From Heterodera schachtii (Eukaryota; Nematoda; Chromadorea; Rhabditida; Heteroderidae): 64,000 nucleotides of DNA. Position numbers and translations under genes: made by a program. The stretch is taken from NCBI GenBank assembly GCA_023374025.1, contig SIJG01000156.1, positions 124,001-188,000 on the forward strand, given 5' to 3'. Of this stretch, positions 1 through 10,439 are shown one piece after another. The stretch's first letter is position 1, and every line of letters starts with the position of its first letter. The notes under the pieces were generated by a model that made no database searches, was not told the DNA's origin, and was given only the letters and a program-made list of their open reading frames with translations.

Positions 1-156
1 TGTTTTGCTGTCCTCCGTCATTTTGGATTTGATTGATTGTTTGTTCCCCCCTCGTCTTCTGAATTTGTTTGTGTTTGATTTTAATAAAGTGAAAGCCTAT
101 TTGGTTGTGTTCGTGTGTGTTTTTCGAGTGCGGTGGACCAAAATAAATTATATTAC
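1..156 (+). repeat. 5' LTR, right-hand part
   Basis: Same sequence as 3225-3380. It contains AATAAA at about 82 followed by a GT-rich stretch, as expected of an LTR polyadenylation region. The LTR may begin left of the window, since the matching 3' copy has no obvious polypurine tract directly before 3225. Confidence 0.8.
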
Positions 157-509
157 GTGGCGCTCCTGACGTTTTGGGTAAGCTCACTGCAGGTTTTCTT
201 GAATTTTAAATTTGGGAGGAGACCAAATTTGGCTTTTGTTTTTCGACTTCGACTTTCATATTTGCGGCGTTCTTAAAGCCCGAAGACCGGGAATTAACGC
301 AGCAGACGGCATTGCAAATTGCTCAAAGATTGAGAAATTGCATAAAAATTTTTGCTCAAAGACTGAGAGTGTCGAAAAACTTGGAATTGTTGAAATTTGT
401 TAAAGCTTGCTCAAAGACTGAGGCTTCTTACTCTCCAATTTCGCTAGCTCAAAGACTGAGAAGGTTGTCTAATTTGATTTTGAAATTGAACCAAGACGGT
501 TAAACGGAA
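157..509 (+). other. Retrotransposon leader with four hairpin-like repeats
   Basis: This is the untranslated leader between the 5' LTR and gag. It opens with TGGCGCTCC, a possible tRNA primer-binding site. Four copies of GCTCAAAGACTGAG (one with T for C) lie at 321-334, 354-367, 409-422 and 447-460. Each carries CTCA and TGAG arms around a 5-base loop. They may be packaging or dimerisation elements, which is inference. Short frames here simply translate the repeat. Confidence 0.55.
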
Positions 510-2663
510 ATGTTTGTGAGATCGCCACCGCTAACGAGGCAACGCACCCTGAACATCAGCAACTCAGTGGTGATTGAGATGGATGAAATCGCACAAAACG
601 AGCAAAACGCGATGAACGCACCGCTGGAGAACTCAGCTCCGCGAACTGACATGCGATGCACACAGCCGAGAGTGAACGACGGCCATCCAGTTTTTGTGCG
701 TCAAATGGCTGTTGACTCCCAAATGTCAGCTCTGCGCCAGGCCAACGATCAGCCGCGCATGGCAACGAATTCTTCCGAGCACATTGCTCGCGACGCTCGA
801 ACGGAGAATATTCTTTGCCACAACAACCGCCAGCAACAAATGGAGAATTTTCAGCAGAATTTGGGGCAGCAAACATTTCGTGGAGTTGAAAATTTCGAAC
901 ACGAAAATCGCAATTACGGTTATGATGGACGAACCCCAAACGCAGAACTGAACAGAAATTCGCCCCCAAACAGCCAACACTTTCATGTTGAAAATCAAAA
1001 TTTTCCATATGCTAATAACATACAGGAAATCCAAAGGAGTGAAATGCGTGACATGGTTTTGGCACAGGCAATTAAAAGCCTGAACAATTTTTCATACTCA
1101 ATGGCATTAAATTCGTTGCCTGAACTGAAAGGGAGCTTCGGGGCAGATGGTGTCCGATCGTTTTTTCGGCATTTCGATGTCGCAACCGATGAATGGCCTG
1201 AAGCGAAGCGCTTAAGCGCACTTCGATCGAAATGTTTGGGGCGTGCCGAACGCGCATTCAATGTTGCGGTTGCAAACAACCCGTTCCGGTATGACAGCGT
1301 AAAGAGGGCGATGATAAATTTGCTGGAGGAGACAGATGCTAGGCAAATGTCGGCATTTGAAGAGCTGATGTCTGGTGCCTATCGCCGAAACAATGAGAAA
1401 ATTGACGATTTGGCGGACCGCATTTCTTCGCTGGTCAGAAAAGCTTACCCAGGACTACTTGAGCATCTTTACGATGACTATTCGATTCGTCACTTCATAA
1501 GGGCTCTCCAAAACCCGGAGTTAGCATTGACTCTCGAGTTAGCCCGTCGACCATCAATGATTTTTGACGAATTTGTTGCATTAGCGGCGAGAGCCGAAGC
1601 AACTCAAAAGGCATCAAAGCTCGCAATGCAAAAGTCCAACAATTTCTCAAGATTCAACAGCCAATTTCGAGCGCCCCAATACAGCTCACGGCCAACGCAG
1701 CAGCAATTTCACCAAGAAAATTTTGCGCAAGCAAATAACCGGCAACAAAACAGCCCAAGTTGTTATAATTGCGGGAAATTCGGACATTTTGCCAGGCAAT
1801 GCGCGGCGCCTCAACGAAACCAAGGCACTCCGACTAATAACAGCTCATCAAATTTCGTTAGTCAGAATTTTCTTGTTGAACAACAGGAAAGGCCACCAAA
1901 ACCGAGTCAAAATCTTTTTGTTGGTGGCATTTCGATGAGTCCCGCTGAGGTGGAAAAGTTGTTTGAAAAGGATGGAAACAAAAACGGGGCAACGGAAAAT
2001 TTGGATAAGGTTTCGATCGGGAGAATAATGGCCCTAAATGTCTTAGTTTGTGGTTTGACGGCAAAAGCTATGTTGGACGGAGGGGCTCAAATTTCGATGG
2101 TTTCTTTCGCATTCTTTGCAAAATTGTTGGCCGAAAAAAGAATCGACACTGAACAGCTTCGCCCAACTCGGCGCATCACTCGCGTGATCGACATAAATGG
2201 AAAAGCAGTTGAGTGTATTGGAATTGTGTCTCTCCCAATTGTCAGGAAAGGCAAATGTGTGTGGATTCGTTTCCACGTTTCGCACGCATCTTTTGGCTAC
2301 GAATTTATTTTTGGGACAAATGCATTGGCTCGGCTTAATTTTAAGCTTTTTGACGGGTTAAACGATCAAATGATTAATTTCACGGAAGTCAGCAAGGTGG
2401 AGAGTAATTCAGTACACATCATTTATCATGCGACAGTACCATCCCGCACCGAAAAATTGCTTAAATCGGCCGAACAAATGAAATTTGAGAGCAAAAAGAC
2501 GAAAATTTTTCCTAATTCGAGCACCCTAAGTGAAGCGAAAAATAAACGGACGTCGGAATTTTGTGCCACCAAAAGCGGCCATCGGTCAAGTTTTCATCAA
2601 AACTGGAAGAAAGTTGAATGGACACCAAAGAACATCGCGCCCAAATGGAGAACCGAATTATAA
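510..2663 (+). CDS. Retrotransposon Gag with CCHC knuckle and protease motif
   Basis: The predicted protein has 717 residues. The first 170 or so are Gln/Asn-rich and low in complexity. A Gag core (about 180-370) follows, with aromatic and acidic motifs such as FFRHFDVATDEW. A single CCHC zinc knuckle, CYNCGKFGHFARQC, lies at about 418-431 and would bind genomic RNA. An aspartic-protease-like segment around 505-600 carries D523-G-G-A where retroviral-type proteases have D-T/S-G-A, so activity is uncertain. The frame is open from the ATG at 510. No polymerase follows. Read through or shifted, it could continue into the overlapping frame at 2618-3130. Confidence 0.85.
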   Translation: MFVRSPPLTRQRTLNISNSVVIEMDEIAQNEQNAMNAPLENSAPRTDMRCTQPRVNDGHPVFVRQMAVDSQMSALRQANDQPRMATNSSEHIARDARTENILCHNNRQQQMENFQQNLGQQTFRGVENFEHENRNYGYDGRTPNAELNRNSPPNSQHFHVENQNFPYANNIQEIQRSEMRDMVLAQAIKSLNNFSYSMALNSLPELKGSFGADGVRSFFRHFDVATDEWPEAKRLSALRSKCLGRAERAFNVAVANNPFRYDSVKRAMINLLEETDARQMSAFEELMSGAYRRNNEKIDDLADRISSLVRKAYPGLLEHLYDDYSIRHFIRALQNPELALTLELARRPSMIFDEFVALAARAEATQKASKLAMQKSNNFSRFNSQFRAPQYSSRPTQQQFHQENFAQANNRQQNSPSCYNCGKFGHFARQCAAPQRNQGTPTNNSSSNFVSQNFLVEQQERPPKPSQNLFVGGISMSPAEVEKLFEKDGNKNGATENLDKVSIGRIMALNVLVCGLTAKAMLDGGAQISMVSFAFFAKLLAEKRIDTEQLRPTRRITRVIDINGKAVECIGIVSLPIVRKGKCVWIRFHVSHASFGYEFIFGTNALARLNFKLFDGLNDQMINFTEVSKVESNSVHIIYHATVPSRTEKLLKSAEQMKFESKKTKIFPNSSTLSEAKNKRTSEFCATKSGHRSSFHQNWKKVEWTPKNIAPKWRTEL

Positions 2664-3130
2664 GAAATTGTGGTGAGAAAGGGCACAAAAAGTTCAGCCC
2701 AAAGGAACAACTGAGAAAGAATTTTGAAGTGAAAAAAGGCGGTTGTGAAAATTCGGGAAAAAGCGGAAGGATTTTTTCGCGCAAAACCAAAGTTCAATTA
2801 GGGACAATTGAAATTTTGGGCGGCCGGGAGGAGTTGGAGAGAAAAAGGCTGAATTTGGGTAGAAACCCTCCACGAGAAAATGCAGGACGAAATGCCTCAC
2901 TTGATGGAAATGGCCCACTAATGAATTTTGGCAAAAATTTGAATTCGTTTCGACAAAGACGTGTTTTTTGGCCAATGAGAGCGGATGCGGACCAGATGAG
3001 CCGAGGAACTTTGCCATTTGATCGGGGTTGGGTCGAGTTGACCGCCAATGATGGCCGGATGCGAGATGTGAAGCTGATCGGCAGGGACGCCTCTCGTCAG
3101 CGGCCGAGGATGTGTTATTATTTAAATTAG
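2618..3130 (+). CDS. Second retrotransposon ORF, probable pol remnant
   Basis: This 170-residue basic frame overlaps the end of gag by 46 bases in another frame. It has no reverse transcriptase, RNase H or integrase signature. The last 45 residues, containing LPFDRGWVELTANDGRMRD, could be the C-terminal tail of a polyprotein left after deletion of most of pol. That is inference from position and length only. It ends just before or inside the 3' LTR. Confidence 0.4.
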   Translation: MDTKEHRAQMENRIIRNCGEKGHKKFSPKEQLRKNFEVKKGGCENSGKSGRIFSRKTKVQLGTIEILGGREELERKRLNLGRNPPRENAGRNASLDGNGPLMNFGKNLNSFRQRRVFWPMRADADQMSRGTLPFDRGWVELTANDGRMRDVKLIGRDASRQRPRMCYYLN

Positions 3131-3224
3131 TGCTAAATTGTTTGGCGTTTTGACTATTTATTGATATTTGTTTTATTCATTCTCATTTTCATTCAGTTGT
3201 TCTCCCCTCTTAAAGTTTTTGTTA

Positions 3225-3380
3225 TGTTTTGCTGTCCTCCGTCATTTTGGATTTGATTGATTGTTTGTTCCCCCCTCGTCTTCTGAATTTGTTTGTGTTT
3301 GATTTTAATAAAGTGAAAGCCTATTTGGTTGTGTTCGTGTGTGTTTTTCGAGTGCGGTGGACCAAAATAAATTATATTAC
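3225..3380 (+). repeat. 3' LTR (minimum extent)
   Basis: Matches window bases 1-156 throughout. The true start may lie upstream, for example at the TG at 3112, because the 5' copy is cut by the window. The host gene resumes directly after it. Confidence 0.8.
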
Positions 3381-3928
3381 GGTTGAGCATCCTCATCAAA
3401 TGCTTGCACGTCCAAACCCAAATTGGTGCCCCTTCTGTCAAAGAATTGCTTCTTGGAATGGAGAAATTTGATCACGGAATAGTCAATGTAGCTGAAGAAA
3501 GATAAAAATGCTTTAGCGTAACAAAAGTTAAGACTGACCGAATCTGAAGATTATTAAAGCAGATTTTGTTGGGCAATTGACGAACAGACAACGGAAAACC
3601 CACAAAATTGCCACCAATCGGATCTTCACTGTTCTCGATCCATACAGACAGTTTCGGTTCTGGTCCAATATCGTTTGCTTTTGGTCCTTCGTCCTTTCGA
3701 ATTCTAATAATTCTCCAAATTGTCAATTCGCTTTTGCCATCAAAATGCGCGTCCACCAAAGCATCAAAACGTGGCGAAAGCAATGCCATTTTGAGTCCGA
3801 GTTGGGCATGGTCAAAAGATGGCAAAACGTCCATCCATACGTCGTTACAAAGCCAACTAAAACTTGGAAAAAATTTCGTGGGAAAATGAAAAATTTGTAT
3901 TCAAAATATTTGCTGACCGTTGGTTCAT
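3381..3928 (-). pseudogene. F-box-like gene split by the LTR element
   Basis: Three exons are readable: 3918-3928 (M-N-Q-R), 3539-3856 and 3491 down to 3381. Exon 2 encodes the F-box-like segment with motifs DVLPSFDHAQLGLKMALL and RFDALVDAHFDG, the same as in the genes at 24985-26209 and 31709-32049. Exon 3 starts YIDYSVIKFLHSKK and is cut after a D-A-Q-P motif. The intact paralogue continues with a conserved Q-P-I-W at that point, and here the retrotransposon begins instead. The remainder should lie left of the window. Splice sites and phases match the paralogue (phase 2 after exons 1 and 2). Before insertion it would have been an SCF-ligase adaptor; as it stands it is disrupted. Confidence 0.7.
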
Positions 3929-4057
3929 TGTGGTCCAATCAGCAAAGCTCTCACCAATAAAAGGGCAAGAAAAAAAACTGTGATTAACTTAAAGCATAGA
4001 CAATTAGGAAAATGAAAGAGCAAAATGAACACAAAATTTAGAGAAGGTACATGAAAA

Positions 4058-4404
4058 ACCGGACCAGGCCGTTTTCGCGCCAGCGCAGTTTTTGAACTAT
4101 AACTTTTTTTCCTGTTAACCAAATTCATCCAACTTTCTTGGTATCATTCGATAGCCCTAAAGGTCCTCTATTAAGCCTGCAAAATTGCGACAAAACTTGT
4201 TTAGGTTCAAAAAAGTTATGGCCAGAAAACTTCAAAAAACTGGTTTTCTAAACATTTCTGGTCATAATTTTTTTGAACCTAAACAAGATTTTCGCAATTT
4301 TGTAGGCTTAATAGAGAACATTTAGGGCTATCGAATGCTACCAAGAAAGTTGGATTTGGTTAACTAGTTCAAAAACTGAGCTGGCGCGAAAACGACCCCG
4401 ACCC
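4058..4404. mobile_element. Palindromic MITE, 347 bp, 8-bp target duplication
   Basis: The two halves are near-reverse-complements, meeting near 4235 in two mirrored TTATGGCC-type arms. The ends read ACCGGACCAGGCCG and CGACCCCGACCC. The 8-base CATGAAAA flanks both sides (4050-4057 and 4405-4412). It belongs to the palindromic family also seen at 26751, 31019 and 50980, which share internal phrases such as GGTATCATTCGA and TCTATTAGCCTGC. It encodes nothing. Confidence 0.7.
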
Positions 4405-4412
4405 CATGAAAA

Positions 4413-5096
4413 CAGCAATTTCTCATCAAAAACTTTGAAATTATTGAAAAGGAGAAAAAATGGCAATTTTATACTAAAATATTTGTGTACATTTGAGTAC
4501 CGATAAAATGCCAATGATTTGGCGAGATTTAAGTTCCGATAAAAAATGAGAATAGGTACATAATTGGCAGAGCTGTCAAAAATACGCACGAAAAGTGGCC
4601 AAAATATGCGCGCATAATATGCAAATAAAGTCGTGAAATACAGAACAGGACGATTCGGTGCCCGCCGTTTCGGGTGCCAGCCCAAGTTTTGGACTACAAC
4701 TTTTTTCATTGTTGACCATTAGCAAAACGCTAAAATAAGTGAAAATATTTATTTTAATTTTAGATTTTTAGGTGCTAAAAATAAAAACCTAGAAAATAGC
4801 TGTTAATAACTAGGTATGGACTTTTATGTGCTTAAAATGCTGAAATATGTGCTAAAATATGTGTTAAAAATTGGAAAAATCAAGTGTTTTCTCGCACAAA
4901 AAATTCCAAAAAATATTCATTTTTATCATTTGCGCCCACCCAATATCAAATACATTTAAAGGTGTCGTTGTCTCTTTTTTACTTTCCAAATTTGGCACTG
5001 AATAATTGTCCCAATTAAATTTATGTTTTATTTTATAAATTTTTAAACATTGGTTAAAAAACTGAAAATTCGTGTGTCCTATTATTTTTTGTGCCG
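4413..5096. other. Gene-free AT-rich stretch
   Basis: No coding signal was found. A half copy of the palindromic MITE family lies at about 4650-4720. The stretch near 4960-5096 resembles the sequence downstream of the small-family gene at 15288-15420, in inverse orientation. Confidence 0.5.
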
Positions 5097-5104
5097 ATGA
5101 TCAC

Positions 5105-5692
5105 TAGGGATGGGAATTTAAGTCATGATCTCAAAAAAGTCGACTTAAAAAGTCATGAAAAATCGCCAAAAAGTCACGAAAAGTGCAAAAAAGTCATTAA
5201 AAAATAACCTAAAAGTCACATAAAAATGCCAAAAAACACGAAAAAATCCAAAAAAGTCCTGAAAAAATAGCCAAATGTAATTAAACTTAAAATCCGTTTT
5301 AAACATTTTCAAAGAAAGTAATTTAAAAACGACTAATTTTAACGGAAAAAAATATTCAAAAGTGTTACACCGCCAGATTTTTATTTTATTTTTTATTTTT
5401 CGGTCCCGTCATTTGAGTCGTTAAGGTATAAGAAATTTCAGTTCCGTCTCGAAGATTGATTTATTTTTCGGAATTTCATCACAAAAAGTCAAATTTTGCC
5501 TTAAAAAGTGTAAAAAGCCATGAAAAAAGTCACAAAAACTCAAAAAAGTCATAAAAATCCCAAAAAGTGTAAAAAAGTCACAAAAAATGTATGTTAGAAG
5601 CTTCTAACAAAGTGTAGAACACTTTTTAAGTCATTTTAAGGTCATTTAGAGTCAGCAAAAAAAAAGTCATTTGACTTAAATTCCCATCCCTA
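5105..5692. mobile_element. hAT-type MITE, 588 bp
   Basis: The inverted ends read TAGGGATGGGAATTTAAGTC, and the 8-base ATGATCAC is perfectly duplicated at 5097-5104 and 5693-5700. The interior is built of AAAAAGTCA-like words and has no frame. TAGGG ends with an 8-bp duplication are typical of hAT elements. The paralogous locus near 15300-15325 carries the same flank with a single ATGATCAC and no insert, so it acts as an empty site. Confidence 0.85.
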
Positions 5693-5723
5693 ATGATCAC
5701 TCGTTCTTTAATCAGCGCATTCA

Positions 5724-6180
5724 TTAAAAATCGTATATTATGTATTGTCGTTCGTGCAGTCTCTTCAACGCATGGCAGCAAAGAGCTGAAAAAGTTGTGC
5801 ATTATTTTAATTAGTCCACTAATTAGTGGAAATATGGAACAAATTTAATTAACTCATTTTAATTTAATTGATCAAAAAGTTAATTTGAAATATTTTACAA
5901 ATTCTGATTGATCGCAATTCGTCAGCAGTGGTGTTGGCACAAGTGCCACAATGGGACACAATTTCAATGGCCGACAGCAGCTTAATGGGACGAAAATTAT
6001 TATATCAACGGGGTGTACTGTAAATCTGTCTGACGATAAGATTTTTGTAATTAAATACAATATTTTTAGGTGTACAAATTTTAATTGCTTATTGTTTTAA
6101 CATTTTGATGATTCCGAAAGCGGCGGCCGAAAAGCAATAAAAATATTTGTTGCTGATGCACAATGCGTAGTCGGACAGAA
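5724..6180 (-). pseudogene. Decayed member of the small F-box-linked family
   Basis: Exon relics at 6102-6180, 5899-5986 and 5724-5785 match the last three exons of the gene at 14474-15287. The first relic lacks one base relative to that copy, which breaks the frame in the middle. The second has CCC where the splice acceptor AG should be. The third still reads to a stop, ending ..IIYDF. No F-box exon was found upstream. The whole block 4960-6190 is an inverted duplicate of about 14470-15420. Confidence 0.6.
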
Positions 6181-6190
6181 CTGAAAAATT

Positions 6191-7042
6191 TTACATTATT
6201 ATTATTTACATTGTTGATTAGGGCCAAAATTTTCGAATAATTGCAAATAAATTACTAAAAAATTAAATTTAAAAAAAAAAAAAACTATTTTGTTTAGTGG
6301 GGTCGGGGTCACTTTGGCGCGCGACATTTTGGCGCCGTAAAATATGGCGGCGTGCGACGCCAAAATGGCCAGAAAAGGGAAAATATACAAATAAAATTTG
6401 GATAAGAATTTTTGAGAAATTTTTCATTTCTCAGAGGTGTGTTTTTGAAAATTTTAGGGTAGATTTTCATGGGTGTATTTTTGAAAAAAATTTTAGATCA
6501 ATTCTTAAGGGTGTATCTTCTATTGCATTTTTATGGAATTTTTTGGAAAAAACGCCAAAAAGGCACCAAAACACAAAAATGCCAAAAAAGGCACTTAAGG
6601 CACGGCACGAAAATCCCAAAAAGGCAACAAAAAAAAGAGGAATAATAAAAGTCAATATCGAAGCTTGGAAAGTGTTTTATTATGCTTAATATATCGAATC
6701 TAGTGAGCAGAAAAAAAGAAAGGCATATGCCTCAAAAACCGTTCTCTTTCGCTAAATTTTTTCGAAAATCCACAAAATTAGGATTTTTTAATAGAAAATT
6801 TGGTAAAAATATGGTCAATCTCATCTCCCGGCGGCGCTTATCGGCCCGCCAGGGACCCTAGAAAACTTAATTTTCTTAACTCAACTCAAATCGCAAGACT
6901 TGGTCATTTTTTCGATAAAATATTTGTTAACAAAGCCCATTAAAAATTAAGTCGTCGCCCGGGGGAAGCCCACAAGGCCGAAATCCTGGATATGTCCCTG
7001 TCCCACCCCATTAAATTAAAATTAATTAAATTTTAATTTTAC
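6191..7042. other. Repeat-derived spacer
   Basis: No gene was seen. It holds a GC-rich CGGCGGCGCTTATCGG copy of the dispersed palindrome at about 6832-6860, AGGCAC-type words of the TAGGGATGCG MITE family near 6540-6620, and T/A runs. The missing last exon of the gene at 7043-7872 would be expected here but was not recognised. Confidence 0.45.
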
Positions 7043-7872
7043 ATTTTCCCAGCAACTGCAAATCATCAACAGTTGTGTGTGCCCAAGTGCAGCAAGTGCA
7101 CACGCTTTCAGCTACAATTAAAAGCAGCTGGTTGATCTGTGTAAATGCGCAGTGATTTATTTATACAGTACCCAAAATGAGTCCAACTTAGCATACGGTG
7201 TATCCTATCAAATTGGTCAATTAAGAAAACATTTTAATAAATAAAAACATCTACGTGATGGTTCGAACATATAAAATGAGCGCTTTACTCACGTAATTAG
7301 GGTCGTCCGAGTTGAGCGGCAAGCCAATGAGTTCAGGACAAATGCGAGAACAATTGGTCCAGCGTCCAATGAAGTAAAGAAGGTCTTTTATGAGGGGTAA
7401 TTTAGAATTTTTTTAATTAATTAAATTTTATTTATAATTAATTAATTTTTATTTAAAATTAATTAAATATATTTCAAATTAAAACCCTTATAGAAAATCT
7501 GTGCTTCAAGTTCTTTAATTGGAATTACGTTGCTAAGCAGCAAATTATCAGGAATTGTTCTGATCATTTTCACTATGCTTCGCACGAGAAACGTACATTT
7601 GGCAATCTGCCAAAAAATTTAAATAATTAAAAAAAAAAATCAAAAAATAATTGGCCAATTGGAATTTGAAATATTTAAACAGTTTTTAAAAAATTCATGA
7701 AAATTACCCTTTAAAAACTCACCAAATTTTTGATTTGACTAAGCCAAGAGCCCATACGATTGAACAGAAAATGGTTAAACACTTGGGACACATGGATTAG
7801 AGCCCATTTTCTGTCGAATGGAATTGCACCAATAATTTCAAAAAGTAATTCCGTCGGAATATTTTTTCGCAT
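7043..7872 (-). CDS. Small F-box protein gene, last exon not found
   Basis: Four exons join in phase: 7723-7872, 7486-7606, 7293-7384 and 7043-7136. The product begins M-R-K-N-I-PTELLFEIIGAIPFDRKWA, a clear F-box-like start (about residues 4-40), followed by ALIHVSQVFNHFLFNRMG. The later part has a conserved stretch with IPDNLL and the motif GRWTNCSRICPELIGLPL. The final visible exon carries a C-T-C-C cluster and ends DDLQLLGK. F-box proteins bind Skp1 and recruit substrates to SCF ubiquitin ligases; the C-terminal region would be the substrate side. A terminal exon equivalent to 8897-8961 of the neighbouring gene is missing, probably lost to repeat insertion. The paralogue starts about 1 kb upstream on the same strand. 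Confidence 0.65.
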
Positions 7873-8896
7873 TTTTTGTTCAAGTTTTTTTGGGTTATTT
7901 TAGGGAAGAAAATGCCAAGTGCCAAATGACCTATCTGACGATGGCATCGTGGCGGCATTCGCTTTGATCTCAAAGACACGCCTCAAAAACGATAAAAGCA
8001 AATGCCACAATCGCTTATCTGACTATTTATCGGCGGCATTTGATTTGGTCTCAAAAATTGGGCTCAAAAATCCTATTTTTTTAAAATAAATTATATTTTT
8101 TGCTTTTTATTTTTTGAAAAAGAAATACGTAAATATCCCAAATCAGTGTATAATTGGGCCTAATCTGCCGCTCCCCTGCCCATCCACTACTAATTGCTCT
8201 CTCTGGTTAAGCCGTTGATTAAAATAAAAGTTATAATTTACACAAAATAAATACAAATGTTAAATGTTTGCATTTTTACAATGCTAAAATTAATTAATGC
8301 GGAATAAGCTCGTAATCTGCCGGTTTTTTCCACCTAATTCTTCAATTAAATTTTGTAATTTTTATTCCCTGTATTTTTGTTGCGCATTTGTCAAATTTGC
8401 TTTTCCAATTTATCCCTAAAAAAATTATGCCAAAATGAGGGGAAGACGATGCACTGACAAAAATGAGAGTTCCAAAACTATTAACCATCTAATTACTTTT
8501 ATTCAATCAATGAGGATAATTTCTTTATTCAAATGCGATTTAAATATGTAAGTTGAATCATCTTTTAATAAATGGAGAAAGATTGAAAAGAGTATTTGGA
8601 CATTATGTGATAATTGTTTGGCGATTATTTGTTTTACAAGTTTTCGTATTTGAATTATAAAAAAAAAAATTAATTGGTTATGGAAATTTGGTGATGGCAA
8701 CAAAATTATTGGGTTATGCGTATAAAAAAAAACAAAAAAAAAAAACGGGCTAATGATTGTAAATGAATGGATTATTTGGGCGGATTATATGAGATGTTTT
8801 TTTTTCGCATTTTCCGTTTTTTTTAATTCGATCCAAAATTCACTGACAAATGGCACTTTCTTGCTTCACGAAATTGTTGCCGGACAATTGCTCACG
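7873..8896. other. Spacer between two related genes
   Basis: No coding signal was found beyond chance frames. It contains A/T runs and short repeats of a GCCAAATGACC/ATCTGACGATGGC type around 7910-8040. Confidence 0.45.
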
Positions 8897-10111
8897 CTAA
8901 ACCAGCAGGTGGCCATCGATGTTGAACTCCCCACTGATGCGCATGCAATTAGTGGAAATGACTGAAAAATTTTTGAATTGGCATATATTAATTAATGCAA
9001 AAAATGTTAATTCATTAATTTCATTTCATTCATTCATTAATTTCATTTTATTTTTTCAAAAAAAAAAGAAATTTACACTGTCCAATAAGCTGCAAATCGG
9101 CGGACGTCGTGTTGTTGTTGACGTGTCCACAAAACTCGACAAGGTTAACACAAACGTTCATGAGTTCGTTCACCTGTAAATAAGCAATGATGGTGATGAT
9201 TTGTTAAATTTAAATATTTTATTAAATAATTTTCGTTAAACAAAAATTATTTTAAAAAAGGGGAGCAGGGATTTTCATGTTATTTCGGAGTCAATAGCCA
9301 GTTCTTTCGTACAATGGATTTCCGTACACAAAAAACACTCTTTTTAAGAATTCAATTAAAACATCGAAAAAATAAATTTGAAATTAAAAAAAAAACAAAA
9401 AAATTTAAAAAATGAAACTAAATTTATTTGATTTTTGAGAAAAAATTAAGTTTTAGTTGAAAATTCTTAAAAAATTGTACTAATTCTATCGAACAAACCG
9501 CCAATTGTACGAACTGACATGACACCGATTTTTCGATGGCTAAATTATATGATATCAAAAAAACATATTGGATTTTTGGCAATACTTTAAAATGTATTAT
9601 CGGCTTAAAAACATTTTGGCGAACCCTTTTATAAGCCCGCTTCTTTCACTAGTAATTAATTAAAAGTAATTAATTCAATTATAGGATTAAAAAAAAACTT
9701 ACGAAAACCGCTGAGTTTTGGTTGGGCGGCATGCCAAAGTGCGCGCCAATGTTCGCCGGAAAATTGGGACGGTTTGTTTCGTCAAGCAGTGCTTAATTGG
9801 GTATTGTTTAGGATTAATATTGCTAAATTCTCCAATTTTATTAAATTCATTTTTGTTATTTATTTTCAATACCATAGTAAAAGTTCATAGCTTCAATTCG
9901 CTTGCGCGGCACACCTCCAGTGAAGCAAATTGTCGGGAATTTTGTTCACTAGCTTTTTAAGGCTTCGCATTGCGGATACACTTTTTTTGGCCTGAAAAAC
10001 AATTTTAATTTATGCACATGTCTTGGAGGAGGTGAAAACCCGAAAAAAACCCGAGAATTAGTGGTTCCTTACCATTGCTTGTTTCTCCTGCTGCTGAACA
10101 TTGGGATCCAT
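8897..10111 (-). CDS. 122-residue protein related to the small F-box family
   Basis: Five exons join cleanly: 10073-10111, 9913-9991, 9703-9791, 9077-9173 and 8897-8961 (369 bases including stop). The start M-D-P-N-V-QQQEKQ is polar and has no F-box. The second exon contains AMRSLKKLVNKIPDNLL, alignable with the IPDNLL region of the 7043-7872 gene. Exon 3 has NFPANIGAHFGMPPN, and exon 4 has VNELMNVCVNLVEFCGHVN and ends DLQLIGQ. It therefore shares the C-terminal module without the F-box. The function is unknown to me. All splice sites are GT-AG. The exon 2 donor has an alternative two bases away (9915) that would break the frame. Confidence 0.6.
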
Positions 10112-10439
10112 TTTTGTTTGACGATCAGGCACAACTGTTTTGGCACTTGAAAATTCAATGATTTGGCAGGCACAACTGTTTTGGCACTTGAAAATTAATG
10201 ATTTGGCAAACGCTGCAAATGGGGTAAAAAACAATAAAATTAATAATCAAAAAAGAATTTTGAAAAAATCAAATCCGGAATATTCTGAAAGCGGCCTTCG
10301 GCCGTGCTCGAACGGACCGGACTTTAGTTTTTAATGAATGGGGGGAGGGATTTGCGGGCGAATGAAATTGTGAACTGCTTGGCCAGTGGGGGAGGGAGGA
10401 GGAGAGGGGCGAGTACCTGTGACAAAATGATGAAGAGGT
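10112..10439. other. Spacer with short direct repeat
   Basis: A 46-base direct repeat of the GGCACAACTGTTTTGGCAC type spans about 10128-10205. No gene was seen. Confidence 0.4.

Larger units (their letters stand above)
1..3380 (+). mobile_element. Non-autonomous LTR retrotransposon, 5' edge cut by window
   Basis: The first 156 bases recur without a visible mismatch at 3225-3380, bracketing an interior that encodes only a Gag-like protein with a zinc knuckle and a protease motif plus a short second frame. No reverse transcriptase, RNase H or integrase motif is present, so the element must be mobilised in trans or is a deletion derivative. A TGG start suited to a tRNA primer-binding site lies at 158, directly after the 5' repeat. 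The element sits inside an F-box-like gene read on the other strand: host homology resumes exactly after 3380. Superfamily (Ty3/gypsy or Bel/Pao) is not decided by what is visible. Identical repeats imply a recent insertion. Confidence 0.85.

Noticed and set aside
556..1034. Antisense frames within gag (150 and 102 residues)
   Set aside because: Shadows of the real coding frame, with no motif of their own.
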